Shown: positions 32,760 to 44,007 of the stretch, one piece after another
How positions within the stretch are numbered: the first letter of the stretch is position 1
Layout: every line of letters starts with the position of its first letter
Origin: Medicago truncatula
Taxonomy: Eukaryota; Streptophyta; Magnoliopsida; Fabales; Fabaceae
DNA length: 64,000 nucleotides
Direction of reading: 5' to 3'
NCBI RefSeq assembly: GCF_003473485.1
Contig: NC_053042.1
Location: 34,066,762-34,130,761, forward strand
Made by a program: the position numbers and the translations under genes
The notes under the pieces: generated by a model
Seen by the model: only the letters and a program-made list of their open reading frames with translations
What the model was told of the DNA's origin: nothing
Databases searched by the model: none

Positions 32760-33350
32760 AATGATATACATTGAATTTTAGAGAATGCATTCAGAAGCTT
32801 GTTATTATTGATTGATTTGAAATCATTCAAATATATTACTTGCTCAAGTATTTAAATGAGAAAATGGAACAATTGAAGTTAAAGTTACAACTGAAGATGA
32901 AACAGAGTTTAAATGTACTGATAAATTTTATTTTTTATTATTAGTTTATTATTTAAATGTGGTTAATCGGTTATGTTTTGTTTAAATATTAGCTTACATA
33001 TGTTATATATATAATAAATTTTTTATAATTTAATTTTAGGTAAACTCGTACGAGTTTATAAGTCGAGTTTACGATTCGAGTTTACATAGCTAAAACGAGT
33101 TGAGGTAAATTCTCGAATTGTAAAACCTTGGATATAGGTTCATGAGAAATCGACGGTTATCAAACAAGTCTGTTTTAGTCAAATAAGATTGTACAACATA
33201 AGTTATAAGCTCGAAAATGGGACTTGACAAACACCCTTGATTGTGTGTCTGTGGTGTGGTGTATATGTAATTACATAAATATTTTTTAGGGGATTTTGAA
33301 TTTCTAATCACCATTACTCAAAGTTACATGGTCGGATACACGAATGACTT
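32760..33350. other. intergenic, with short self-complementary motifs
   Basis: AT-rich. At 33040-33105 TAAACTCGTACGAGTTTA is a perfect palindrome, followed by GTCGAGTTTACGATTCGAG. No coding signal. Confidence 0.5.
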
Positions 33351-33354
33351 TTAG

Positions 33355-35040
33355 TGATGGATAGCGTTTCTTGTGGTGTGGGTATCAATTTAACTAACTA
33401 CAAAATTTGTTGTTTCTCACGCCATTTTCTTATGAATGTGTGAAGAATGTTTTCTAAATTGATTTTTTTTTGACAAATCCTAAATTGAAAAATGTTGTAG
33501 TGTCTATTTTGAGGTATGTAATAGTATCTACAAGTACAAGATTTTGGTAGTGGCCTCAAAATGAAAATGATATATGTTGAATTAAGAATGTTACATGAAT
33601 ATCTCAGAATACATTAGTAAGATAAACAACTAGTGTCTTCAGTAGAAAACAAACTGTCCATGCACACAAAAAGGCATATATGATCTGCCAAAACTTCACT
33701 CTTACAAAAACTTTCTTATTTAAAATCTTAACCATATAAAAGGGCAAATAGATGAACATAGCAGTATAGGAATCATATTCCAACTGAGTTTGATGCCCCT
33801 TCTTTTAAGATCAAAAAGTTTCAAATGTGCACTTTGCTTTTGGAGGAGCTTTGCCTTTGATTAGCCAAAACCTTGGCATGACCTCTCATGGTCCCTCTTG
33901 CATCTTTATTTCTCTTAGTTAAGGATACATTGTTGTTCAGATCATGTATACTTCCAATTAATTCATCATTATCTAAAACAAAAATTCATTAAAATTATCA
34001 TGTTTATACACGAATGACAAATTAGTAATCATATATAAAACGTACGCATTAATTACCCTATCAATTTTTTAACGTGCGTGAAAAATACCAAAATGGACTT
34101 ATATACGCGGACAAATGTAGTATTACCGGGACTAGATAGGACTGCACGTGGGCGTATAACAGAACTAGCTCTTGCATTTTCTTTTGGAACAATCTCACCA
34201 GCTTGTTTGCTATTCTTCAATATTCCTGTGGAAGTTGAAATATCATCAATCGTTACTTCCTTTACGAATAGAAAGCAATGCTAAATTGACATTAGATGTA
34301 GAATTCAACCTTTGGTTGAAGGAGTGAATCTTCTTGTTATTATATGTTGAGGACAAACCTTTGTATTTTTGGAATTCGATTGTTGACTTTTACTCTGATT
34401 TTCCTCTTCTGCATTCAAAGATTAACAATTTCATGTTTGAAACCGATGCTGGCCGGAAAAGAAAAGTGCAAAGGTAAAAATTAGAAGTTGAGATTCTCTC
34501 AATTTCACAAAAAATAGAGAGGATCTTGACCCGAAAAATAAAGATTATTGCTAAACCAAATCAAAAGATCCATGTAGACAAATTACCTTCAAAGTGTAAA
34601 GACTCAATGAGCTTCAAAAAAGCCAAAATTCCACTATCATTTTCAGGATAAACATAGTCTTCTTGCTCTGTGACCCTCACTTTCACTCTTGGATACACTT
34701 CAAAAAACAGCACAAGTTTAAGTTAGTGAGGAAAAAAAGTGATTGACACTTTAAGTTACTAGTTGTGTCTATATATTTGAAGGAAACTCACTTTAATATG
34801 TTGTTTGAAATAGAACTGATGTTGGAAATTGATAGAGGATAGTTGTAGAGTTGAACACTTGTTCTAGTTTATAAAGTTGAGCCTCATACACAATTACAAC
34901 CTAGCTATTGTTAAATGAGTAACAAAAAAGTGACAATGATGTTTCTTTGCTTAAACATCAAGTAGGTAAGATTGTTCAGATTACATGTGAGTGGCATTGA
35001 GTGAAAATCATCAATTTTATTAATTGAGCCTCAAATTTGG
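33355..35040. repeat. segmental duplication, partner of 3480-5340
   Basis: Begins TTCTTGTGGTGTGGGTATC (compare TTCTTGCGATGTGGGTATC at 3483) and runs through the whole minus-strand gene and its upstream flank. Divergence is low and evenly spread. Confidence 0.85.
33821..34792 (-). CDS. uncharacterised 120-residue plant protein, copy 2, start codon split by an intron
   Basis: Exon end at 34792 (A), then 34697-34587, 34225-34127 and 33972-33821. Each coding exon length is identical to that of copy 1 and the phases agree, giving 363 nt. It reads MYPRVKVRVTEQEDYVYP at the start, GILKNSKQAGEIVPKENARA in the middle, RPRAVLSSP plus DNDELIGS, and ends SSSKSKVHI. Differences from copy 1 are substitutions only (for example KQAG versus NRAG), so both frames have been kept. 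The protein is small, without cysteine pattern, signal peptide or membrane segment; the C-terminal third is basic. Function unknown. Confidence 0.65.
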
Positions 35041-36449
35041 TTCAAAACATTACTAATTGAACCTCAATCAAATATGATAGACTATGCTACTACCAATGAG
35101 AAGTAAGAGTTCCCCACCAATTTATATAAGAAAGAGAGGTTTATTTCTTAATGTGTTTTTCTACATAATCATAATAGACACATGTCTTAAACCTTCAAGC
35201 AACATCAAGGCAATAATTTAACCTTTTGTCAATAAGAAAAGAAACATTGAACTCTTCTCAGCGGAAAATATAGGAGTGTTATTTGCATGAATATCAAAAC
35301 AATAAAGAGATAAAGTAAAAAATAATGTAAGTATGAAAGATAAATTTATCACAAAATATGTTCATATATCATTTCTTCAAAAAATAATATCATTACAATA
35401 TTTTCAAATAGCTCAATTGTAAGACAACCAAATTATATTAAACTTATCACGTACGCCCTTTTCCATAATGATGACTTAAGCCACAAAATTAATTGCATGA
35501 TACCAAAAAAAAAGGACATTCAAAAAAGATAATTCTTTAACACCCACCACCAACACATAGATGTGATTCATTCAAAAAATCAAATTGTATGTTGTTGCAA
35601 GAATCGGTGGCTTCATTATTTTGAAATAATTCAAATTGTACCTTTTTTTTTACCTAATTCAAATTGTACATGTAATCCAATAATACTTTACACCACAAAA
35701 CCTCTCTATCGGTTTTCAAACTTTGACATCATTTTTCTAGCAAGGTCATATCAGAGACGTGTAAATTACATTTATCTAAAACAAGACACATAAATTGCAA
35801 CATGGTCAATTCAATGGACCTTCTTAGATGTTATAATAAGTTCCTAACTGTCATCGAAGGACTATTATGGACATGTTAGTGCGCATCATCACGTCCCTAA
35901 TGATTACATGCCATAAATACCTCATATGTTCATGCAATGCTCATTCATTGTCATATGTTTTATGTCTATAAAAGTCGTTATTGTTCGCACTTACATTTTG
36001 TCTTCCATTATTCTCGACTACTCGCGCTTTGTTGTTGTTGTTGACTTGTGCACGTTTGCATAAATACAATTGTTGCATGTGTCGATGATCCATGCTATGA
36101 TTTAGGTGAAAGTGTCCATTGTCTTTACTGTGGTTTAAATTGTTTAACCTTTGTAAAACCATAACATTTTTATATGATTTGATTTGATAAACCTTTGAGA
36201 ATTTTAATTTAGGACTTTGTGATTGTGAAAAATGTGGCATCCTAAGTCTTATATATTTGAAAAAAAATTGTAATACTCATTTTAAAATCTGCCGTAAATC
36301 TTTTTCGAAACTAATCTACTTTGCAAAGTATTTTAAATTGGAGGTTAAGGGTGTTCCACGTATATCAAAGAGTAGAGATAAAATGGTTCAGATATGGAAA
36401 CAGTTCTCGCCTCACCACGTTGACATCCCTAATTTTGGATTTGATTTGA
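35041..36449. other. intergenic
   Basis: AT-rich and without a recognisable gene. A minus-strand ORF of 99 codons (36240-35941) is rich in Asn, His and Gln and has no family resemblance that I recognise; I do not call it a gene. Confidence 0.5.
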
Positions 36450-37005
36450 GGCTCTGTTTGGATTGATGGAAGAGAGTGGAACGGAACGGTATTTAAATGA
36501 GCTGGATATTTTACAATTTAATAGAACAAGGTTCCCACTCCATTGTTTAGATAATGGATGGAATAAAATAAGTTACAATATTTTTTTCCATTTTTACCCT
36601 TATAAAATAAGTTCCATATTATGATTATTTATTCATATATGTATCAAACAATGGCTAATATCACTGACTGAATGTAACGAGAATGTAACGAGAAAAATCA
36701 TAGACTAAGAAACATCATAGACTAATAAAGAAAACATCATAGACAAGAAACATTATCCTGTCAAAATGCAATAGTTGATAATTAACATGTACTTGCATGA
36801 GTAATGTTAGAACCCAAACAGAACAAAATAACAGTGCTTGTCTTTTTTTTTTTCCCACCAAAACAAGCTTTTCTTGCTTCTACAAAAATGGCTTTTTAAA
36901 CCTCTCAAAAAGCTAACAAACAAAAGAGTTTCTTTTCAACCAACATTAGCTGTTAATAACAAAATAAGTAAAGCATGGGTTCACTGCAGATCATAATACT
37001 CTTCT

Positions 37006-38055
37006 TCAAGGATAGTTCGGCACAATGTAAGGTAACATTTCCTTACGCTTATCAACTGGAATTCCATTAAAAGCTTTCAATGCTTCTGGATGTTGAACAA
37101 GGTGCATGTAGACACAAGGCAAGGATGCTTCTTCAACACCAATCTCGACCAAGTTAGCCCAAACATCTTCAGCACTAGAACTCTTATTTTGTTTGACCAA
37201 CTCTGCAGTGTTCAGTTCAAACATCTCAGCCATTTTCTTAAAAGTCTTAGCAATTTCGCTCATGCTTGTCTCATCTTCATCCACCTTTCTTGCACGTTTC
37301 TTATTCCTAGATGATGGTACATCTTGAGGCTTCCTAATAGAAGGTCTTTTAGGAGAACCATTGGGATCAAATTCTTCATCAACTTCAAATCCCTCCAAAG
37401 TAACTTCATTGGTTTCAACCAAATGGTCTATATCCTCAATGGTTGGACCGTAATTTTTTTTAGCACTAGCAGCTTTTTTTGCTCTCATTTCAAATCCTGT
37501 ATCTTCATCATCTCCTGTTGCTCGATCTTTCCCAAAAAGAGTTGCTAGTTTATCATAAAACATAATAGGCTTATTTTTCCACTCAGCAGCTACGGGTTTT
37601 GTCTACAATTTCGTAAATTAAACAAAGTGTTACATAAAAAAAAAAAACTTATCATGTACACTTGATAAAAAAAAATACTTCAGTTGAAGTAAATAATACC
37701 TTAATTAGACTTTCCCAGACTTCATCTTCAGCAATCCACATATTTGTCTCTGCATTCCATGCAAACCCACTCAGACCATTCTTGAAAACATCATAACAAG
37801 GATTGAACTTTGCTTTGATATTTTTCATGTGATCTTTAATCTTGTCTTTAGTAATTGGCTTGTCTGGAAAGTGAGTTTTCAGCTCTTGAAAAATACTATC
37901 CATTGCAAATGATGTCAGACTGTTACCATTTTTATTATATTTCCCAGAGTATGTTGATGCAAATATGCATCAATCAATACCTCATCCATAGCTAAAGTCC
38001 AATTACAAGTATCAGGACCTTTGCATTTCCTTGGCCTCTTTGAACTTTCTTCCAT
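37006..38055 (-). pseudogene. Harbinger Myb/SANT-like protein, frameshifted
   Basis: The ATG at 38055 reads MEESSKRPRKCKGPDTCNWT and then LAMDEVLIDAYLHQHTLG, the start of a Myb/SANT-like DNA-binding domain of the type found beside Harbinger transposases. Near 37940 (GGGAAATATAAT on the coding strand) the frame must move by one base to continue as GNSLTSFAMDSIFQELKTHF. The exon then runs to 37700, and a phase-0 intron leads to 37602-37006 (TKPVAAEWKNKPIMFYDKLA onwards, stop at 37008-37006). The protein normally helps the transposase enter the nucleus and bind DNA. If the shift is real, this copy makes only a short fragment. Confidence 0.75.
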
Positions 38056-38346
38056 ATCTAATATTAAAAAAAACAAACGACATATATAATAATTCAAGCA
38101 CAAATTACAAACTCAAGCACAAGTTGAAATATGAAGATTCCAAGCACTAAAAATTAAGATTCAGATTGCAAACAGATTCCCCAAGTTCACATTAGTATCA
38201 ACAAAGTGTCAGTTTTCATACTCAAACAAATGGCAACACGTTAAGCTTCAAAACATAAGCCCAAAAGATCAAAACAAACACCAATAAACTAGCCTAAATA
38301 ACCTAAGAACACTCCATATTTGAAAGAGAGGCCTTCAAACACTTTT

Positions 38347-39671
38347 TTAGTAAGCTATCCACATTGAACCAGTAACATCAGCTCTAACTAGCTCTCCTCT
38401 AGCTGTATCATCATTGTTTTCTCTTTGAGCTTGATGTCCCTCTTGCAAACCGCTTTCATTTGTGAGCTCGTGACGCACCTCGTCTATTAGATTCTGGTTA
38501 GGGTCTTCAGTCATCAAATAATTGTGTAAGATGCAACAAGCAACAATGATTTTATTTTGAGTTTTAATTCCAAATGTGGGTTCAGTTGAAGTTTGCAGAA
38601 TTGGAAATCTCTTCTTCAACACTCCAAATGCACATTCAATAGACATTCTTAACGATGAATGTCGATTGTTGAACAACTCGCGAGGGTTTCGAGGTGGATT
38701 TCTAGAATATTCTTGTAAGTGGTAACGTTCTCCCCTATAAGGTGTGATGAGACATGCCTTTAAAGGAAACCCCGCATCAGCAAGATAATATTTTCCTATA
38801 GAAAATAATGAGTCTATTAGTTTGGATAAGCTACATACTTATAAAAAGCTTTTGTATTTTTTCGTTACCTTGCGGGACTTTAAGAGGATACCGACGTGTC
38901 AAAGCACTCTTTACTATTCTTGAGTCTGATGTTGTTCCTTCCCATCCAACCAAGACATATGTAAATTTCAAGTCAAATGTGCACGCAGCGAGTACATTTT
39001 GTGTAGGGTAATCTTTTCTACCACGGTATCTAGGTGCAAGTTCTGTTGGAACTTTGACACGTATATGTGTACAGTCAATTGCTCCGATACAATCCTGGCA
39101 TTCAATTATCACATTAAAAGTGTATAACATAACTTATCGAAGTGTAAGACAAACTTATTCTTACCTTGAAATATGGGTAGAACCTATTGTTGTTACGTAT
39201 CTCTGGAGGCACTTGTGTTCCATCAGGTTGTTTCAAAAATTTGTCTTCCAATTCTATCAAAGCATCTAATACTCTATGAAAATGACGACTAATTGTTTCA
39301 CCTAAGCGTCTAAAGAAGAAGGACAACACACGATTTCTGACGTTATGTCCGACTGTGTGAAGAAATTTGGCAACTTGTTCCTCGATAGATGCTCTTCGTG
39401 TATGTGTAAGCCCACCGTGATCTCGTAATAAGGTACACAAGTTTACGAAAGCTTTGGGACTCATACGAATTATATCATAACATCGGTCACTACCTATTAT
39501 ATGTTTCATTAGTTCGTTCCTAACTTTCTCTCTATGCTCTATGATTCTAGAGGGTATTTGAGATCTAGACTTGTTTTTTAGGCGAAATATTAGAACTATA
39601 ATGATGGATACTTGAACAATCATCATTTGAAGCAATTTCAAATGTTTTGTTCTCATGTCTTCATTAGTCAT
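38347..39671 (-). CDS. PIF/Harbinger DDE transposase, intact
   Basis: Three exons, 39671-39165, 39094-38869 and 38795-38347, with GT-AG borders and matching phases, giving 1182 nt or 393 residues. It starts MTNEDMRTKHLKLLQ. An N-terminal region with EEQVAKFLHTVGHN and SRHFHRVLDAL precedes the nuclease (DDE_4) domain. Its three acidic residues are seen in CIGAIDCTHI, YYLADAGFPLK and SIECAFGVLKKRF. The enzyme cuts the element out and reinserts it, usually at TWA sites. Because the frame and catalytic residues are intact, it could still mobilise related MITEs. Activity is inference. Confidence 0.88.
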
Positions 39672-40650
39672 CTATAACAAGGCAAAAAAAAATAAAAAAA
39701 AATCACATATAGACAAAAACTCAGTACCACAAATAACAAAGCAAAGAATCATATATAGACAAAAACCCAGTACCACAAATAACTAAGCAAAAAAAAAATC
39801 ATATATAGACAAAATCTCACAAGTCTTCACTGTTCTAATGATGGTTACTTTATACAACTAGCATATAGACATAATCTCAGTTCTAGGAAAAAAAATCAAA
39901 TGACATGCATATGCCATATATAAGAAACTAGAATAAACAAATAAAAAGAACACACCCTCTATTTTACATTCATCAACTATCTACATAGAGATACTCCACA
40001 CTACCAAAAATGACAAAATCATAGGATACCCAAACAGAGCAAGTGTATAAATTTATCACGATCACCTAAAATAAATGAAAATTTTGACGCTAGTTCACAA
40101 AATAAATGGCTCACAAAGGATTGATGTTATGATACACATAATAAAAATGAAAAGATCACGTGACAAATAAAATTTGATACACATAACTAAACATGCATAG
40201 AAGCATACGGTGAAAAAATAAATGGGGTAGAAATGAGGTACCTTGTGAAGCAAAATCGTAGAAATGAGAAGACAGGAGAAGAAGAAGAGCAGTCAGCAGT
40301 ACAAAGAAGATGAAAGTGAAATGCAGTCAGTAGAAATAGAGAAAAGAACGTGTTGAAAATTGTGATTGAGTAGAGGAAGAGGCAAATAAAAGGAGGGTAG
40401 AATAGTAAAATTTCAAGACACAAATTTCATTCCATTGGATACCTCCCAAATTGGGGGGAATGAGAAATTGAAGGATTGAGTGGTATAGAATGGAATTGGT
40501 TCCATTCCATTCCATGTACATCCCATCAATCCAAACAATGGAATTTTATTATATACCATCTCATTCCATTCCATTCCACTACAACCCATCAATCCAAACA
40601 TAGCCTATTGTAAATCAAATCACATCAAATAAATTTCATAATTTTTTTTT

Positions 40651-40651
40651 A

Positions 40652-40690
<39 letters not shown>
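40651..40690. repeat. poly(A) tract
   Basis: About 38 consecutive A residues between the Harbinger element and the TOM9 gene. It could be the tail of a lost retroposon or simple slippage. Confidence 0.85.
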
Positions 40691-40692
<2 letters not shown>

Positions 40693-40760
40693 TTTGCAGC
40701 AAGGCACATCACAAAATAAATACGTTCCCCAGTAAATAAAAATCAGAAAGGGGCAAAACT

Positions 40761-40768
40761 AAACCCTA
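40761..40768 (+). promoter_or_regulatory. telo-box AAACCCTA
   Basis: Located 36 bases before the TOM9 ATG and followed by a TTTC-rich leader. Telo-boxes are common near the starts of plant genes for translation and mitochondrial biogenesis. Confidence 0.5.
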
Positions 40769-40803
40769 GTTGTTTCTTTCTTTCTTTCTTCTGTTATTCG
40801 GCC

Positions 40804-41091
40804 ATGGCGACTGTAGCTCGAAGAGGCGGTATCTCTCTACCTGCCAAACCATCTGATTCCTGGCTCACCAAGATCTCACGCACTCCCGCCGTCACCTGGA
40901 CCAAGGAAACCGCCTCCAGTACCTCCGTCGTCGTCGGAAAACTCCTCAAAAGCACCGGTAAAGCTGCTTGGATCGTTGGAACCACCTTCGTTGTCCTCGT
41001 CGTTCCTCTCATCATCGAGATGGATCGAGAACAGCAGCTTAACGATCTTGAACTTCAGCAGGCTAGTATTCTTGGTACTCCTCCCAATTGA
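40804..41091 (+). CDS. TOM9: mitochondrial import receptor subunit TOM9 (plant TOM22 type)
   Basis: Single exon, 95 residues, ATG in a good context (GGCCATGGCG). The diagnostic stretch LLKSTGKAAWIVGTTF then VVLVVPLIIEMDREQQLNDLELQQ is typical of plant TOM9 proteins. It has a short basic cytosolic N-terminus, one membrane span at about residues 56-72 and a small C-terminal tail facing the intermembrane space. TOM9 is the shortened plant form of TOM22, lacking the acidic receptor region. It sits in the TOM complex of the mitochondrial outer membrane and helps preproteins pass through. The gene lies alone between transposons, and length and residues look complete. Confidence 0.93.
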   Translation: MATVARRGGISLPAKPSDSWLTKISRTPAVTWTKETASSTSVVVGKLLKSTGKAAWIVGTTFVVLVVPLIIEMDREQQLNDLELQQASILGTPPN

Positions 41092-41469
41092 TCTTCATCC
41101 CGTTTCTTGATTTAGGTTTTGGTGATTGAAAACAGTGTTGTTCTGTTTCTAGGGTTTATGATTGAAATAATTCTATGATTTTGTGTATTTTTAGACTTAG
41201 TTTAGTGCGGAATTGTTGATTTGATACTATAATAATGATCTTATGTGAATCTGTGTTATTCTTTTGAAAAATGCAATAGGATCTATCTTGTTGGTTAAAC
41301 AAGTTTCTTTGAGCATTATAACGCATGTTTTATCTTCAATTTTATAGGATTGTTTTTTGCAAACACTTTTGTAGTTTATGATGTGGTAACTTAGTTTGGA
41401 TATAATGCATGGGTTTGGGTTGAATCCAGAAAGGAAATGTGATAAAAGACTTTCCTGTGACATATTGAT

Positions 41470-41700
41470 ACATGGCCTCGTTTGGATAAATAGCTTATTT
41501 ACAACTTATAGCAGAAGTGCTTATTATGATAAGCACTTGTGTATAAGTATACCTAAGCTATTTTTATAGCAAAAAATAAAATAAAGTTAATTTATTTTGT
41601 GCATATGCTATAAGCTGTTTTTATAAGCCATGAAAAATGTCATATAAGTTCTCCCAAAGAGTCTCATAAAACTTATGTCAATAGATAAACTCATAAGGGA
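41470..41700. mobile_element. MITE-like sequence
   Basis: It starts GGCCTCGTTTGGATAAATAG and contains repeated ATAAGCTG/CTTATAAG-type complementary words (TATAAGCTGTTTTTATAAGC near 41609). This is usual for small inverted-repeat elements, but the right end is not clear. Confidence 0.4.
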
Positions 41701-42484
41701 TTTGGATTAAGTGAATTTGTGGCGGAAAAGTCAGGGTTATTAAGTGTATTTTTGTGTATTTTATGAGAAATAAATATCACAGAGAAATGAGCAATGTAGG
41801 AGAGAGAGATAGACACAAAGTCACCGTGACTTCTCCGCCTTAAAGTTGGCAAAATGGAGTTTGATGAAAATCACGGCAAAAAACCGCAGTAGTGTAGAAG
41901 CTAGTATTTGGAGCATTTAGAAATCATGAAACACACTGAATTCTTCTACTGATGTAAATTGCAATGGTGCTGTTAAACTATTATTTCTCTGCATAGTAAA
42001 TAAAATGAACTTGTGGTTGGGTTTTGTACTTTGTGTGATTATCTTTAAAAAAAAACTCATAATGAGCACTACTTCAATTTGGTCCACCCCCATCTTTAAA
42101 CAAGTCACTGTTAACTTGTTTGCTCCAAACTCAATCTGTACAAACACCTCAATTTTCATATCTCAGTGTGAACATTCTCATATAGATGGAATATATGGGT
42201 AAGGGATGAAGAGTATATACTGAACAGGATTGTTATTATAATCAATAGTACTCTGAGAATAACATTTGCACTGTTGGTTACAAGAACAGGGATAAATAAA
42301 AATACAAACCAATATAATTCAAATAAAATAACGGTTAGAAGCTAACACAACCTCTAGGAATTATGGAACTTAGTCTTAGTTTAATAAATATATAAAAATA
42401 TTGCTATTAGAGGATATAAAAATAGTTATATAATTTTAAGTTAAATTAAATAATTTGGTAACAATTTGCATAATCTTAATCAAC
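41701..42484. other. intergenic
   Basis: No gene is seen. Confidence 0.5.
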
Positions 42485-42720
42485 ATGGGTTAACCTCGTG
42501 GTGTAGGCTTTGAACCCTCTCATGGTCTACGATTTGAATCTGACAGGTGTTAATTTATGTGTGATCATAGTGCGTATTCCCCTCGGTCTCCGGTTTTAAT
42601 ACTTCCGGTGTCAATTTCCGAGGGCTTTGCTGTGACTTTAAATGGACTCCGCTAGTGGAGAATAGGATTGGTATTTCAGATTAGTCGATCATTAGGTCCG
42701 AGTTTTTGAAAAAACAACTA
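42485..42720 (+). mobile_element. SINE-like retroposon
   Basis: The start GGTTAACCTCGTGGTGTAGG resembles a polymerase III box A and GATTTGAATCTG, about 35 bases later, resembles box B. Near the end TTAGTCGATCATTAGGTCCG is like the 3' region of plant SINEs, followed by a short T/A-rich tail. It does not fold as a tRNA. Confidence 0.5.
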
Positions 42721-44007
42721 CATAATCTTTAGATGCTTATTATTATATAAATAAACTAAATTTATATGAATTATAAGTTTGTCTCTTTTTGTGAGAAGAA
42801 TTGTATTTTCTTTGTCTACAATTAAAATATCATTTTTTATTAAATTATTTTTTTTTCCTCCAACCATAATGGATGAAAACGCCACAACTCACTCACTTAG
42901 GTCAAAGAAAATGGATGCACCACTTATAGTCACTTTGAGCGCACATTTGTAAACATCTTTTTCTGTAGTCAGATGAATTTAAACGCTTTGTATCTCTTAT
43001 TTTTGTTGATTTTAGTTTGGTTATTAGGATTTAAAATTTGAATCGCTATAATTGTTTTTCGATAACCAATTAAAAATTATGTTTTTGGTGGATGAGAGTA
43101 ACGAGAAAGAGAGAAGAGATAACCTAACATATGAATGACAACAAAATATGATTTATACGAAAAATTTTACATTTTTTATTTTGATCACATGTATTATTTT
43201 TTGTAAATTGTGAATTTTATGATTATATTGTATTGAAGAGTAATCAATGATTATATAGTTGAGATGTTTCTGTCAACTCTTGATGCCGTACCTACTTCTT
43301 TGATTATCAAAAAAAAAAAAAAATTGTATTTTTAAGTATTTTACATGCATATAAATTTTAGTATAAATATTTTGTTAATGTATCTTAGCCCTATCGTATC
43401 CTAATTTTAAAAAATTTACGTATCCACGTACCCGTATCGTACATGTATCCGTATTTGTACTACCTATCCGGGCTGACCACAACTCACTAAGAAATTGGCT
43501 AGCTGTACGAAGACGTTGCAAGGAGTTGTTAGCTTCTAGCTGAGCTAAGTCAGATTTTTAGCGCGATGAACAACTCAAGAAAACACAAACCTCTCAATTG
43601 TGAAAACACGCAAGTTTTTTTTAAAAATATCCCTTGGAGATTTCAAAAATTACATATATAATAAAGAAGCGAGTCAGCAATTACATTGTAAAATAGCCGA
43701 CGAATTGGTAAGTAACAGTGCCACACTAATGACTAGTTAGTGTAACTCCTCCCAATTAAGTCTTAAGTGGCTCAGTAACAGTTTTCATGCAATTTCTTCA
43801 AAAAAATAAAAAAGTTTTCATTCAAATGTCCAAGATACCTTCCAATGCAGTTGTTCTTATTTGTTTTATCGAGTGATTATTCTAATTGTAAACGATTCTC
43901 TAAGCTTTCTGCACGTCAATGGAAGCATAATGGATGGTGACGCCAAGAAGATTCAAATATATTCTTAGATGTTTTAGACATACAGAAGTCTTGATAGTTT
44001 TAGACAT
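42721..44007. other. intergenic
   Basis: AT-rich, with an A run at 43309-43323. The piece CCTATCGTATCCTAATTTT with repeated GTATC words (43390-43470) is low complexity. No gene. Confidence 0.5.

Larger units (their letters stand above)
36450..40604 (-). mobile_element. PIF/Harbinger DNA transposon, near full length
   Basis: About 4.16 kb between inverted termini GGCTCTGTTTGGATTGATGG and CCATCAATCCAAACATAGCC. Extra copies of the right terminal motif (CATCAATCCAAACA) lie just inside at 40527-40545, and GGAATGGAAT-type runs fill the right subterminal region. The element carries both usual genes on the minus strand: a Myb/SANT-like ORF (37006-38055) and a DDE transposase (38347-39671). No clean 3-bp target duplication is visible (TGA left, TAT right), so the flank or the ends may have changed. 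Confidence 0.88.

Noticed and set aside
35941-36240. Minus-strand ORF of 99 codons rich in Asn, His and Gln
   Set aside because: No recognisable domain, no duplicate, and no splice partner; its composition fits chance in AT-rich DNA.
36438-40620. ATTTGATTT/AAATCAAAT just outside the Harbinger ends as an extended inverted repeat or target duplication
   Set aside because: Spacing to the two termini differs (2 versus 6 bases), the motif is simple AT-rich sequence, and a target duplication should be direct and not inverted.
42485-42580. tRNA gene suggested by a box-B-like GATTTGAATC
   Set aside because: No cloverleaf can be drawn: acceptor and anticodon stems do not pair. A SINE is the better explanation.
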